Below are positions 1-10,449 of a stretch of 20,678 nt of DNA, one piece after another (position 1 is the first letter of the stretch; every line of letters begins with the position of its first letter). Under the pieces are notes generated by a model that did not search any database, was not told the origin of the DNA, and worked only from the letters and a program-made list of their open reading frames with translations. The position numbers and the translations under genes were made by a program. Source of the DNA: Gryganskiella cystojenkinii (lineage: Eukaryota > Mortierellomycota > Mortierellomycetes > Mortierellales > Mortierellaceae); NCBI GenBank assembly GCA_015852425.1, contig JAAAIG010000695.1:1-20678 (forward strand), given 5' to 3'.

Positions 1-264
1 ACCGAGCGCGTTGTTTGAACCGTTGAAAAGGAGAGGAAACCATTGAAACCATTGAAACCTCAGGGACCAAAAAACAATCCAATCCCACGCGAGTCTAACG
101 AAATCGAGTCACAAGCCACCAGAATTTTTTAAAAAAAAGTGTGAATTGCGCAACATGAACACCCACTTCACCTCTCAGACGCCATCATTCAAACGGGGAA
201 CAATCAGGAAAACAGGAGCAACTCATCGCATCGCCACATTTTCAGCCATCGATACGTTTACAGG

Positions 265-1062
265 ATGGTTCTTTATTTTACTTCTAATGGTAGCGAATCC
301 TCCAATGAGAAGAAAATATTCCGCATTTCATTCATCAATGTCGCCATGGAAAGTCATTTCGCAAAGTGCTGGACCTAAACTAAGAACTGATATTAGAACT
401 CAAACTCCCCTTTTCCTTCTATCCTCTATGCAGTCGTCTCCCCGTCGGCAGTCGTTTACATGGGCAAGGACAAGTTTGAGAACGAGGATCTGATCAAACA
501 CGGATTCGAACAGGACGTCTGGTTCCACGTCGACAAACTGTCGTCCGCTCACGTCTACTTGCGTCTCGGACCCGATCAAACCTGGGACAACATTCCTCAA
601 CCGCTCCTCGATGATCTCGCTCAACTCGTCAAGGCCAACTCGATCGAGGGCAACAAGAAGAACAACCTTACGATTATCTACACACCCTGGGCAAACCTGA
701 AAAAGACGGGCGACATGGATGTCGGTCAAGTCAGCTTCAAAAAGAATAACCTCGTCAAGCGTGTCTACGTTTCGGAACGGATAAACGAAATTGTCAACCG
801 CCTGAACAAGACCAAGGTCGAACGGTTCCCCGACCTAGCCCAAGAAAAGGCCGATCATGAACGAATCATTCGTCGCCAACAAAAGCAAAAAGAAGCCGAG
901 AGACAACAGGAGGAATACGACCAGATCCAAGAGTTGAAGAAGAAGGCCTCGGATCGGTCCTATGCCTCCATATTTGATTCTGAAGCCATGAAGGGTGCCT
1001 CCAACTACCGGAACATGGATCATGACGGCGACATCGAGGCGTTTGAGGAAGACTTCATGTAA
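265..1062 (+). CDS. CCDC25: CCDC25/Jlp2-family NFACT-R protein
   Basis: Two exons, 265-289 and 434-1062, are separated by a 144-nt GT-AG intron (290-433, phase 1) and encode 217 aa; human CCDC25 has 208. Splicing restores the family's conserved start, MVLYFTSN followed by a short linker and [18 protein letters not shown]. The NFACT-R (DUF814) domain spans about residues 1-120 and carries the hallmarks [34 protein letters not shown] and DMDVGQVSF. Residues 125-190 are highly charged ([16 protein letters not shown], then Lys/Glu/Gln-rich) and likely form a coiled coil; the tail is acidic and ends in FM. NFACT-R domains bind nucleic acid and are related to ribosome quality-control NEMF/Rqc2; human CCDC25 is also reported as a membrane DNA sensor, and yeast has Jlp2. 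The exact cellular role in fungi is not known to me. An uncorrected model starting at the internal Met (460) would lose 17 conserved residues. The gene converges on the next one with a 175-bp gap. Confidence 0.93.
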
Positions 1063-1237
1063 AAAAAATCAGTACCGTACTGCAGAGATAAAATCTTTCA
1101 GTATTATGTGTAGGAAGACTTGCTGTGTAAAGCGGAGCAAGATGTTTGAGGTTTATATGTGCTAGGTATGCGAAAGCTTGGTAGAGCAAAGGACTGAACT
1201 AGTTATTCAGCAATGTAGCTTGATGTTGGAAGATGTT

Positions 1238-2225
1238 TTAAAAGGTGCCGTCGCTGGGCTTGTCGGCCATGTACGTGTCGAGATCATTGTCCAAGAAACT
1301 TGCTGCCGTGCTTTCGTTCTTCATCATGTACGAGGTCAGTTCTGAATCTAGGCTCTCGGCGCTGAGGACCGGTTTTGTTTCCTTGGCTCCTTTGCCCTTG
1401 GTTCCCTTGACGCCCTTGATTCCCTTGACGCCCTTGCCCGTCTTGCCACCGACTGTTGCTGGTTGCTGCTTTTGTGCCTTTTGTGCTTGTGGCTGGACTC
1501 CCTTTGCTCCTCTTGCACCACGCTGGGATTGTTGTGTTTGTTGTGCTTGCTGATTTGATCCCCTGGCAGGTCTAGAACCGATAACCAAGGCCTTGTGTCG
1601 ATTTGCGGCGCGAGAGTTATTTGCGGGTGCTCCGTTATTGTTATTTTGTCGCCCTGAGGATGTTGCTTGGACCATACCTGCAGCAGCAGCTCCCCTCCTG
1701 TTGGGACGCGAAGGTCCTCCTGCAGTGGCGAGTGTGGGTGCCAACAAGAAGGCGTCCGAGACGCCGCTACCACGCTCTTGCATCGCACGAGCCAATCCTC
1801 CAGGGGTATGAATGCCACCACCCATGGTGGTGATGCCCTTTGAGATGTTCATCCGTCCTCCAGAAGAGCCTCCCTGACGACCGCCCCGTCCTCCATCCGC
1901 AGGTTGATTAACGACTGTGATGCCTGCTCCACGCGCCTGTGACAGCTTTTGAAACCTAGTTTGATATAGTTTGTAAAGGCGAACAAAAAAAAAGATGTTA
2001 GAGAAAGAGCAAGATAGAAGAGGTTTGTTCATCTTTGCTGTGGAGCTGAAGAGACATAATGAACTTGGTGGCAAAGAAAAAAAGGGTAGTTGTTCGCCCC
2101 AGAGTTCCAGGAATTCCACGTTCATGTTTCCATCAGACTTGCCTGTTGCTGAGCGAACCGCTTGGACTGCCTTGGGAACCCTTGGATCCGCTCAAGTAGA
2201 GAATCTGGCCATGTTGAGCTGCCAT
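1238..2225 (-). CDS. CHTOP-like mRNA export factor with FoP duplication domain
   Basis: Exon 1 is 2143-2225 and exon 2 is 1238-1955, giving 266 aa. The intron (1956-2142, 187 nt) starts with GC in the context AG|GCAAGT and ends in CTAG. Only this join gives the N-terminus MAAQHGQILYL...GSLSNRFQKL, which parallels the MAAQ... and SLNERF segments of animal CHTOP. The middle is low-complexity Gly/Arg/Asn/Gln (RGGRQGG, RGARGAKG), then a Lys-Gly repeat (KGVKGIKGVKGTKGKG). The C-terminus (about 226-266) carries two copies of the FoP motif, LDSELTSYMM and LDNDLDTYMA. Family knowledge: CHTOP and ALYREF/UIF-type proteins bind RNA and the helicase UAP56/Sub2 in the TREX mRNA-export complex in the nucleus; RGG arginines in CHTOP are methylated by PRMT1. 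No RRM is visible, which argues against ALYREF/Yra1. Assignment to the family is strong; strict CHTOP orthology is inferred. Confidence 0.8.
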
Positions 2226-3160
2226 AATGAATGCTATGTTGTCGACGTGATGGTGAAGAGCTGGTTTCAAATGAAGACAGGAAACGGTTGATTTTTAGAC
2301 GGATGGAGGAATGGGAGGGATGGGCAAAGCACGAAAAACGGAGAAATCACGTACAAGAAGAATTGAGGCTCGTATGCGTTAACAGCCTAAATGGACTGTG
2401 CGAAAAACATCCCCGCGCGTTAAAAAATGAACACCGCTTGTGACCTCGAGTATTTCAGGTTCCCTCGCGTTTATGACAGCCCCTGACCCAGAAGATGGTT
2501 CTCGCCAGGAAGGAAATCATCAAGATCTACGACGACGATGGTGTTTTTGTTCATAAGAAAAAAGAGAACAGCTTGCCTTGAAAGGTCCAGGCGGCTTCCA
2601 CCTTGCTACTGGCACCCCTCGCTATCGTTTTTTACGTTCCTGCCTGGGGTTGATAAACAATGCAAAACGAGGTACCGGTTGGCCACAGCGCCGGAGGGAA
2701 GTGTTGCAGTCATGGCTACGACTTTCATTGTGCGTTTGTTAATGAGCCTGAGGTGTATATGGCATCTCTGAGAGACGAACGGGATAGCTTTTTATTCGGT
2801 GAACAGGGGAGAAATTGATGTCAACAGATTTTTTTTTTTTTTCTTTTTTTCGGGTGGGAGAGGAGGAGGATTGTTCCTTGATTTCTTTTGTGTAGAAAAA
2901 AACGAGTGGTATTATTGACTTCGTATGACCGAGGCCAGGGGGATAAGATGGGTGTTGGTTTGGCGAACAAAGTATTTTTTTGTTGTGTGTGTGTATATAT
3001 ATTTGGGCGAGCGAGGACGGAGAGTTTTGATCACTTGGGTAACGGCCTCCTTTGCTGCTGCGATCGTTTTTCCTCGGTAAGAAAAGGACCTCCCTGAACG
3101 GGGTCATTGTAGTGTGCCGATCGATCTGTTCTCGTATCCTTTTGGTTGGAGCTCTCCTTT
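2226..3160. other. Intergenic: 5' side of CHTOP-like gene, 3' side of Q/N-rich gene
   Basis: This space should hold the promoter of the minus-strand CHTOP-like gene (near 2226-2500) and the 3' UTR of the Q/N-rich gene (below 3161). I see several A/T homopolymer runs, notably a T-run with one interrupting C around 2828-2850, and a short TATATATA stretch near 2994-3001. A 28-codon plus-strand reading frame at 2495-2581 has protein-like composition but no visible continuation. No RNA gene is recognised. Confidence 0.6.
2495..2581 (+). other. Possible micro-ORF or orphan first exon (28 codons)
   Basis: An ATG frame encodes a 28-residue peptide starting MVLARKEIIKIYDDDG and continuing Lys-rich to a TGA. 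The first 16 residues look like ordinary folded-protein sequence rather than random translation. It is preceded by ACCCAG, which could also be a splice acceptor, and GT dinucleotides follow the DDDG codons. I could not find a second exon that continues it. It could be a micro-ORF in a divergent transcript from the CHTOP-like promoter, a leftover first exon, or chance. Confidence 0.2.
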
Positions 3161-5285
3161 CTATCCGCAAAAGACCTTGGCCTTGCCCACGACGACTCCG
3201 TTGGTATCGACAAAGCAAGGCATCACACAGACCTTGACTAATCCACCGTCCTTGCTCTTGTGTGCTGGTACCATCGTCTCGGGATCAAACTCTGTATCGG
3301 CCGGGATCACGCGCGCAATAATCTCGGCGTTCTGGCTCCGCATCGTCAAACTCAATTCAATGGCTTTTGTGACCAAATCCAGGACCTGCGTGTTGTGCAA
3401 GACAAAATGATGTAGTCGTGTGGGCGTTGTCAATAACCTTTGCTTCTCCTAAAACATCCTTGATTCACCGCTATTAAAGACCTTTTTTTTTTTTTTTTAC
3501 CTTCTGGTGACCATTCCAATTGTTGTAAAGTCGTTCAAGCTTTTCCTCAAACGAAGCCGCGATCCTGCCGGCTTCTTGGTTCGCATAGGTCTGGGCCGTG
3601 GGTGATTTAGCAGACAGGAAACAAAGCTGCTGTCGGAATCGAACTGCCTGGTCCTGGAAGTTGTTCTCGACCATCCATTGATGAATGTTGTCGTATTCCA
3701 AAGCCATTTGGAAGCCGACATAAAACTTGGCATGGAAGACCTCTTCCAAGAGGGAATCCATAATGTACTTTTCCAAAAACATGTTGAGGATGTACGGTTG
3801 CGTATTGCCAAACTTGTACTTTTTCTTGACCAACAATTGCGCTCCCTCGAGGTTCAGGTTCACGGCCCGGTCACCCGACGACGATTTAGTGAGTTGCAAG
3901 ATGGCAGCCTGGAGCATGCGCACGCGTTGTTCAATCGTCGAGTGATCGTCGTCCGTGGCGCGGATCTGGCGGACATCGTTCAAGTACTTGGATCGGAGGT
4001 CATCCATCTCCTTTTCACGTTTGTGGACCAATTCCTGGAGCATGAGACGATCCTGTGTCACCTGCGACAGAGACTGGTGCAAGTCCCGGTTCTCCTGGGA
4101 TTTCTGCGTCAGTGTCTGGCGTAACTGAGTAATCTTGGCCTGGGACGATTCCTGAGATTTCTTCCAGCTCTGGACCTCGTCCTGGAGTTTACGAACGTCC
4201 GAGGAGAGGGCCAAGTCGCCGGAACCGTTGTTGCTCAACTTGCCGGAATTTGGGAGACCATTTCCGTTGCCATTGTTGATATTGTTTGCGCTGTTGTTGT
4301 TGTTGCCGCTGTTCATAACTTGGTTATTGTTGTTGCTGTTATCGTGTCCGTTCTGGTAGTTGTTATTGTAGTTGTTGTTGTCATTGTTGTTGTTTCCGTT
4401 ACCGAGACCAGACATGTTTAGGACGCCACTCGTCAACATGTTCATGCTATTGCTGCCGTCATATCCGCCGTCGTAACTGCCTTGGTGATAGTTGTTGTTG
4501 CCATTGTTATTGTTGTTATTGATGTTCATGTCACTCTGGTTATAGTATCCGTCTTGACCATTGTTCATATTGTTGTTGTTGTTGTTGCCAGACATATCGT
4601 CGTTGTTATGCATCTGTTGCATGTACTGCTGCTGTTGCATCTGCTGCTCATCGTCCATGGAATAACCCATGCCGCCATTGTTGTAACCATCATCCATCCC
4701 TCCGTTGTTACCCTGGTTGTAGCCATTGTTGCTGTTGTTGTTGTTGTTGTAACCACCATCTTGATGTTGATAGGGAAGCTGGATGGGCTGAGATGTGAGC
4801 AACGAGTCGTTCCCGTAGGACCCTGGCTGAAGACCTTGATTCTGATGACCGTGCATTCCATTGTTCATGGACCCGGAATCAGAGTCCCGTGGATGAGGCT
4901 GCAGATAGGGCTGTTGATTTCCTTGTTGTTGCTGGTATTGGTGTTGCTGTTGCTGCTGGTAATATTGCTGTTGTTGTTGTTGTTGCATTTGGAGTTGTTG
5001 TTGCTGCTCCATCTGATTGTTTCTCGGGCTGTTGCCAGAAGAGTTCATGTTTATATTGCCAATGTTGCTGGCGTTGCTTCCGTTGTTCATGTTTGTGTTC
5101 AGGTTTCCTTGGTTTTGGCCCTGTCCTTGACCTTGTTGCTGATTCACAGCGATGGGACCCGAGTTTGTCCTTGGTGGGATATTGATACCGTTGACAGACG
5201 AGCCTCGGTTGGAAGCGCGGCTAGGGGAAGTTGGAGGCGGGGTAGAGACAGGCTCCTCGTGTTTCTTCTTTTTGAAGATGTTCAT
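3161..5285 (-). CDS. Gln/Asn-rich coiled-coil protein of unknown function
   Basis: Exon 1 is 3501-5285 and exon 2 is 3161-3385, giving 669 aa; the 115-nt intron (3386-3500) has donor GTAAAA inside a long A-run and acceptor CGCAG, phase 0. The chosen start gives the basic MNIFKKKKHEEP, then a Pro/Ser segment (to about residue 45), then about 300 residues dominated by Asn, Gln, Gly, Met and Tyr with long N and Q tracts. Residues about 363-440 form a probable coiled coil (VRKLQDEVQSW, LHQSLSQVTQDRLMLQELVHKREKEMDDL). The rest (about 440-669) looks like a folded helical domain (LEKYIMDSLLEEVFHAKF, FEEKLERLYNNW) ending with VKVCVMPCFVDTNG. I do not recognise a named family. The prion-like low-complexity region suggests a condensate-forming or scaffold role, but this is inference. 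The frame stays open for 154 more codons upstream to an ATG at 5747, across a pyrimidine-rich leader. Confidence 0.82.
4260..5130 (-). repeat. AAC/CAG-type triplet-rich tract coding Asn/Gln runs
   Basis: On the coding (minus) strand this stretch is dominated by AAC, AAT, CAG and CAA codons, reading on the plus strand as clusters of GTT and TTG triplets (for example near 4296-4340, 4490-4525, 4730-4755 and 4940-5010). Synonymous codons are mixed within the runs, so most tracts are not perfect microsatellites. Length differences between strains would be expected. Confidence 0.75.
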
Positions 5286-6622
5286 GGGATGGGTGAGAAA
5301 AGGGTAGAAGGAAGTAAGGTCGACGGTAGAGATGGATGGAAATGGAGGGAAGGGAAAAGAGAATGAAATAGATTGGATGCAATATAGTGAAGTAAAAAAG
5401 AATGGGGCTGTGAAGAAGAAGGGGGGGAAGATGAGGCAAAGTTGAACGAAAATACGGGATGAAGTAAAGGAAACGAAAATAAAAATACTTTTCGTTGTTT
5501 GAAGAGAGAGAGAGAGAGAGAGAAAAACAGGCACCGAATAAAACAGGTGCACGACAAAAGAGGCAAGAGAGTGCGTTGGTGGATGGCTAGAACTTTTTTT
5601 GTCCCTCTCGGCGGTGCAATCAGAAATTTGAGCCACAGAAAACTCAAACAATAGGCAAGGCAGCCCGGCGTACGGAAAAAAAAAGCCTGAGGATGCATAA
5701 AAAAGCGAGGGAACCAACTTTAGGCGGTGCGTCCATCTTTCATCCATTTGGATAGTGTTGGCGAACCACCGCCAAGGACGACAAAGATATCATCATGTGG
5801 AGAGTGCGAGAGGACCTCCTCTCCAAGGAAACCGTGACTTTCTTATTGTCCCGAAGAAGAAGAGAGAAACTCGCTCCCCTTCCTCTCTTCCTCTCTTCTC
5901 TTTTTGATCCCTGTCTTCAGGCCCCCTTTTCTCTACCGCACCCTTTCCTCCTTCCTTTTCTTTGTTTGCGCCCTTTTGCCTTTCGTTTCTCCCTTTGCTC
6001 ACTGTCCCTGCAACTGAGCCAGCAGGGTTCCACATGCAACCCAGCAACCACAATCTCGCACAAAAAAAGCCCAACCGACCACGATACGATGAAACCGATA
6101 CCTTTTCTCCTTTGTAACAAATGAGCGAGGGAAAAAAAAAATGTCGTGTAACCGGGTTCTGTGGTTTGATGTGGCACGTCCTTCTTGTGCGTTCCGTTCC
6201 CAACAGACCAGGGACTTTTGTGTTTTTTTTTTCTTTTCCTCAAAGTTAAACAGCGCATAAAACAGTGGTCTGATCGTTCCTATTGTTGGCGACCATGCTG
6301 GACAAACCCACGCGAAACGCGACAAAGATATGCCGACTCATCTGGATAAGCTCTTCTCGCTCATTCTCCGTTACCCGTTACCCACAAGTCCCTGGTGTAG
6401 CTATGCTCTTTGCCACAATGCTCGGTAATGTACATGGTTTTAATAAATTCTACAACAGAAAAGCAGAAAAAAAACGAAAATGGAAATAAATAACGCAATG
6501 GTGCGGTCTCTAGAGTGGAAAGCAAAAAAAAAAGAGTCTATAACGGTTGGAAGTGATATGTGGGGTAAAAGAAAAGAAATGAAAAGTGGTATTGGTGGCA
6601 ATTAAAACAAAGAAAAAAGGTT
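5286..6622. other. Intergenic: pyrimidine-rich leader of Q/N gene and 3' side of PPR gene
   Basis: Next to the Q/N-rich gene the minus strand is strongly C/T-rich (5286-5560), as expected of a fungal promoter or leader, and includes a (TC)10 microsatellite. Around 5860-6000 the plus strand is itself C/T-rich, so strand bias flips in the middle of the gap. From about 6450 the sequence is A-rich toward the PPR stop codon. The open frames here are low-complexity consequences of the C/T bias and I see no recognisable gene. Confidence 0.6.
5504..5523. repeat. (GA)10 microsatellite
   Basis: Ten perfect GA units, reading as (TC)10 on the strand transcribed for the Q/N-rich gene, about 220 bp upstream of its chosen ATG within the pyrimidine-rich leader. 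Confidence 0.95.
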
Positions 6623-9600
6623 TCATCCTCGTCCTGAAAGTTCTCGCTCTCGCGCCTTCTCAACCTCCATCATCTCCTCCCACTTGAGCTCATTCTTCCA
6701 ATCCACGTCTGTCATCCCAAGCTCAGATTCAGACTGTCCCAACTCTTGCAACGCATCCAAATGATCCAGGATCCAATCTTCATCATTGTCATCGTTTTCG
6801 ACACTCTTATCTCGACTTGTCCAGGATTCGAGTTTCTTGATGAGTTGTTGCTCTTGATGATCTTGACGAGCGACTCGGCTTCGATAGAGTTCCAAGGCAC
6901 GACCATAATCACCCTGGCCCTGCATGGGATTCACTTCGGGGCCGAATCCTGCCAGGAGAAGTTGTTCCGTTACAAAATCCGGTTCGAGTTGGCTCATGAA
7001 GGGTTTTGGCGGTGATGACGATTCACGTCTTGACGATGATCGACCTTGCTGTTGTTGCTGCTTCGCCTCCAAGGACGTACTCGAATCCTCGTCTTGTTGG
7101 ACCACGGCCTCTAGGATCTCCTGATCGTAGCTGGCAATGGCTTCCTTCTTTTTGGACTTGTATATTCTGGATGGGATGGGTGGCGCGGCGAGATCCTTGC
7201 CCGTCATACGGCCCAGACATACGAGCGCTTGAGCGAGTTGTCCACGGATGACGTAGCCTCGAATCAGTGCGTTCCAGGTGGTCGTATCAGGTTCGATCCC
7301 TCCCCGTTGCATGCGTTCGAGTAGGCTCTCTGCTGCAAACATGTCGAGCTTCCTGGCCGTGTACTCCAGGATATGGTTGTAGGTGTGAACATCGGGCTTG
7401 ATCTTGCGAGCTGCCATCGACTGAATCATCTCATCCGATTCGTGTTCAAGACCCAGAGCCATGTACCCTCCAACCATGTCGTTAAACATATCCAACGTCT
7501 GCTCTGATTCCGGGACCATTTCAAACCAGTGACGTGCTCGCCGCATACTGTTGATGCTCTCCTTCAAAAGCTGCTGTTCACGATCAAGACTCTTGCTGTT
7601 CTGGACGGACGACGACGTCAGGCCTATAGAAGTTGAATCGGGTGTTTCACTTTCCGAGCTCGTGGACAACGACTTTGGTCCAAGGACGGAGTGCGAGAGG
7701 TTATTCTGCTGGCTCTGCTGAATCCAGCCTTGAATAAGCGTCCTGTACGGAATTTTGCTCTTTGGGACATGATTATTCTCTCCCAATCGTTGAACAAAAT
7801 CTTCGGCCTTCAAGAGCTGAGCATGCTCGATCCATCGAGAGCACAACGTGGCCAAAGCATTGGAGCTCGTTGTTTCGCTTACGGGCCAAGGTTCCGCCAG
7901 AATCGTCGGAGGTTGTTGTCGTTTTTGCTCGTCCTTGTGGGAATACTGCGGGCCAAGCAGATCTTGCACAAGTTCAGAAAGTACAGGACTGTACACATTC
8001 GAGCTAATACCGGCTTCTTCCATTCTGATCAGACATGTTTGTAATGACTCGGTCGAGCCCCGGGCAGCGTATCCGGCGCAAAGAATTTCGAACGTCTGGG
8101 CATCTGGTTGAATACCAGATTGGGTCATTCTTTGGACTAAAGCCTCCGCGTCCGCCATGCTGGCTTCAACCGTAGACCATCGCAAAATCAAGTTGATTGT
8201 CTGGGCAGTGGGCTGTATACCTCGCTGGGACATGATGCCAATGACTTCCTCGGCCGCTCTCGGTTGACGTGCCTGGATGTATCCAGAGACCATGTAATTC
8301 ATGAGGTCGACAGCAATTTCATCGTCGGCACCAGCTCCGCCTGTCAATCTTGCAGAGAATTGTTCAAACCAGTGTCTTGCCCGACGCATCTCGTTTCTGT
8401 CCGCAAAGGCCTTGATCAACAGCACGGTATCCGCGTCGACCTTCGAGTCTTGCAGGTTCAGAGCCAAGTGAAGGGTCTCCTCTGCGAGTTCAAACTGGCC
8501 CACTTGAATCCACTCCATGCATCTATGGCTCCAGTCGGGTCCCGTCATGAGTTCCTCATCCATTAGGCGAACAGCGTCTTGAGGTTCCGCCGTCCGGTTG
8601 ATCTCACAGACAGTCGAGGGTCCATAATCGCCCCTTTGAGGAGCACCCAAGTTCCAAAGTCCGTTAAGAAGGATACGGCCAAGGGCACGATCAGGATCGA
8701 GACCAGAAGCTCTAAGACGATTAACACATTCGATCGCTTTGTCGCCTCGACCGGCAGACAGGTATCCTTGCACCAAGATCTTGTACGTGAACAAGTTCAG
8801 GTATAAACCTAGCTTGGTCATATCCTCGACGAGTTCCTCAGCGGCCTCCATGCTGATGTGTTTGGTAGCGTGCTCCACAATTGGGTTAAACACGATCGCT
8901 GTGGGCTTGACTCCACAACGGGCCATGACCCGAATCACCTCCTGGGCTTTGTTCTGCTGTCCGACTCGAAGGTATCCTGCGACCATATCACTTGTCAGAA
9001 GATCCGTCATTTCGTGTTCTGGTATCATGTCAAACAGCTGTCGAGCACGCTCCATCTCTCCACACTCGGCGAGTGCTTCGACAACCAGGAACAAGGGCGC
9101 AGAGTTAGGTGACATGGGTGACCGACGCAGGCGACTACGAGCTTGTGATCCTCCTGTAGATCCTCCCGGCGATGTGACATTGTCGGTTTGCATGTCCGTT
9201 AGGTAATACGGCCGTTCCTCCAATTGATAGTCATGTGAAATTTCGGGTCGAGTAAACACCTTGAGAGCCAGGGCCTCGGCTTGATCCAATTCTCCTTGTT
9301 CGATCCATCCTCGACAAATGCTTCGCCACGCATACCCTGTTGGTCGGATACCAAGCTTTTGCATCGTATGAATAGCAACTCGGGCACGACGGTGTTGTTT
9401 GAGCCAAATCATGCCACGGATGGCCTGCGTCCATATCCGGGTCCGTGGCTGCTCCATGACCGGCTTTTCTTTGGTCGTGCTACTGGGCTGCCTCTGAGTC
9501 GATTCCTTCAAAAACATTCTGAACTGTCGAAGAACGGCTCGTATTGTGGTCGCTGATGGGTATGGCGGTGACATGGCGCCGATAATAAAACTCGAATAGT

Positions 9601-10449
9601 CCAATGCTGTTCGCTTTGGCATGGACTGGAGTTCCTGTTCAGCCAAAATCGGGAATCGTTTCGCGAGAAAGTACAGGGGTCTTGATCCTAGAATCGCCGG
9701 GGGTGGGGGGAAACTGAGCTGAGGAGTCGGTTGTGTGGTTCCGGTCGCAGTATTAGAAGAGAGCTTTGGTATAGATGGTGACGGCTTGAAGACCTTGAGG
9801 GCGATAGGTAGAGGCAATGGAATTCGTCCTGCCAGGGAGAGTTCAGCCGTTGACGTTCCTGAGGTCGCGTTCCTAGAGGACGTGGGAAACTGCCATAGTG
9901 CTGGATTGGGGATCGGATCGGATGGCGATACTGATGAGTATGTCTGTCTCGTAGCAGTATTTATCTTTGTCGGCGTATGTACTGTCGACAATAGTACTGG
10001 CGTTCTGGGGAGAGGGTTACTGTAACGAGAAGAGTGGAGAGGTTGTCGTGCTGCTGATGAGAAGGGTCGAGCTAGACCTGCTAGCGACGGTGAAGGGTGT
10101 GATGCCAAATTATCTCGTACTGAAAACCTTTTTGAGGCATTGGTCAAGATCAGCCGTGCTGTAGGGTCGATAGTGTCAGACCCAGAGACGAGTCCATGCC
10201 AGATACTTCCAAGGTCGGAGGCTCTAGAGGAATGGTACAGGGTACAGCACCGGGGGTGTTGTTGCAAGCTCGATTGAGTGGTCCCCCGTACTATTTGTGC
10301 AACATTACGAGTATGTTAGTCAACAGATCAAATATCGTGCCGATCGAAGAGGTCAAGCAGGGGTCTACTCCTATGGGTCATGAAAAAGGAACAGTACCTC
10401 GAGTCTTCACTGGAGAGGAGTAGTTTCGAAAGATCAACCTTGAACTCAT
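6623..10449 (-). CDS. Large mitochondrial pentatricopeptide repeat (PPR) protein
   Basis: Exon 1 (10398-10449) and exon 2 (6623-10290) encode 1,239 aa; the 107-nt intron (10291-10397) runs GTACTG to ATAG with a CTAAC branch site. The long exon has no plausible ATG before its codon 215; the join supplies a mitochondrial-type presequence, MSSRLIFRNYSSPVKTR. Residues about 20-230 are Ser/Thr/Pro-rich. PPR motifs follow (about 300-1050), with typical helices such as DMVAGYLRVGQQNKAQEVIRVM and TWNALIRGYVIRGQLAQALV and repeated G(I/V)xP(T/D) endings. Three related blocks start with RARQLFD, RARHWFEQ and RARHWFEM. A Gln/Ser linker (about 1090-1115) leads to an acidic, Trp-containing tail (DWILDHLDALQELG, VDWKNELKWEEMM). 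PPR proteins bind organelle RNA and act in processing, stability or translation of mitochondrial transcripts. The target RNA cannot be told from sequence. Next gene upstream is the MPP beta subunit, on the same strand. Confidence 0.9.

Noticed and set aside
1348..1821. Second minus-strand frame inside the CHTOP-like exon 2
   Set aside because: Shadow frame of the repetitive Gly/Lys/Gln coding sequence; the FoP motif is in the other frame.
4482..5366. Plus-strand open frame of 294 codons, Val/Leu/Ile-rich
   Set aside because: It is the antisense reading of the Asn/Gln triplet tracts of the Q/N-rich gene (GTT/TTG triplets read as Val and Leu).
5793..6325. Overlapping open frames on both strands
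   Set aside because: They lie in C/T- or A/G-biased sequence between genes, are low-complexity, and have no domain or intron logic.
6623..10267. PPR gene starting at the TTG codon at 10267
   Set aside because: Nuclear fungal genes rarely start at TTG, and an upstream exon with ATG, good splice sites and a targeting peptide joins in frame.
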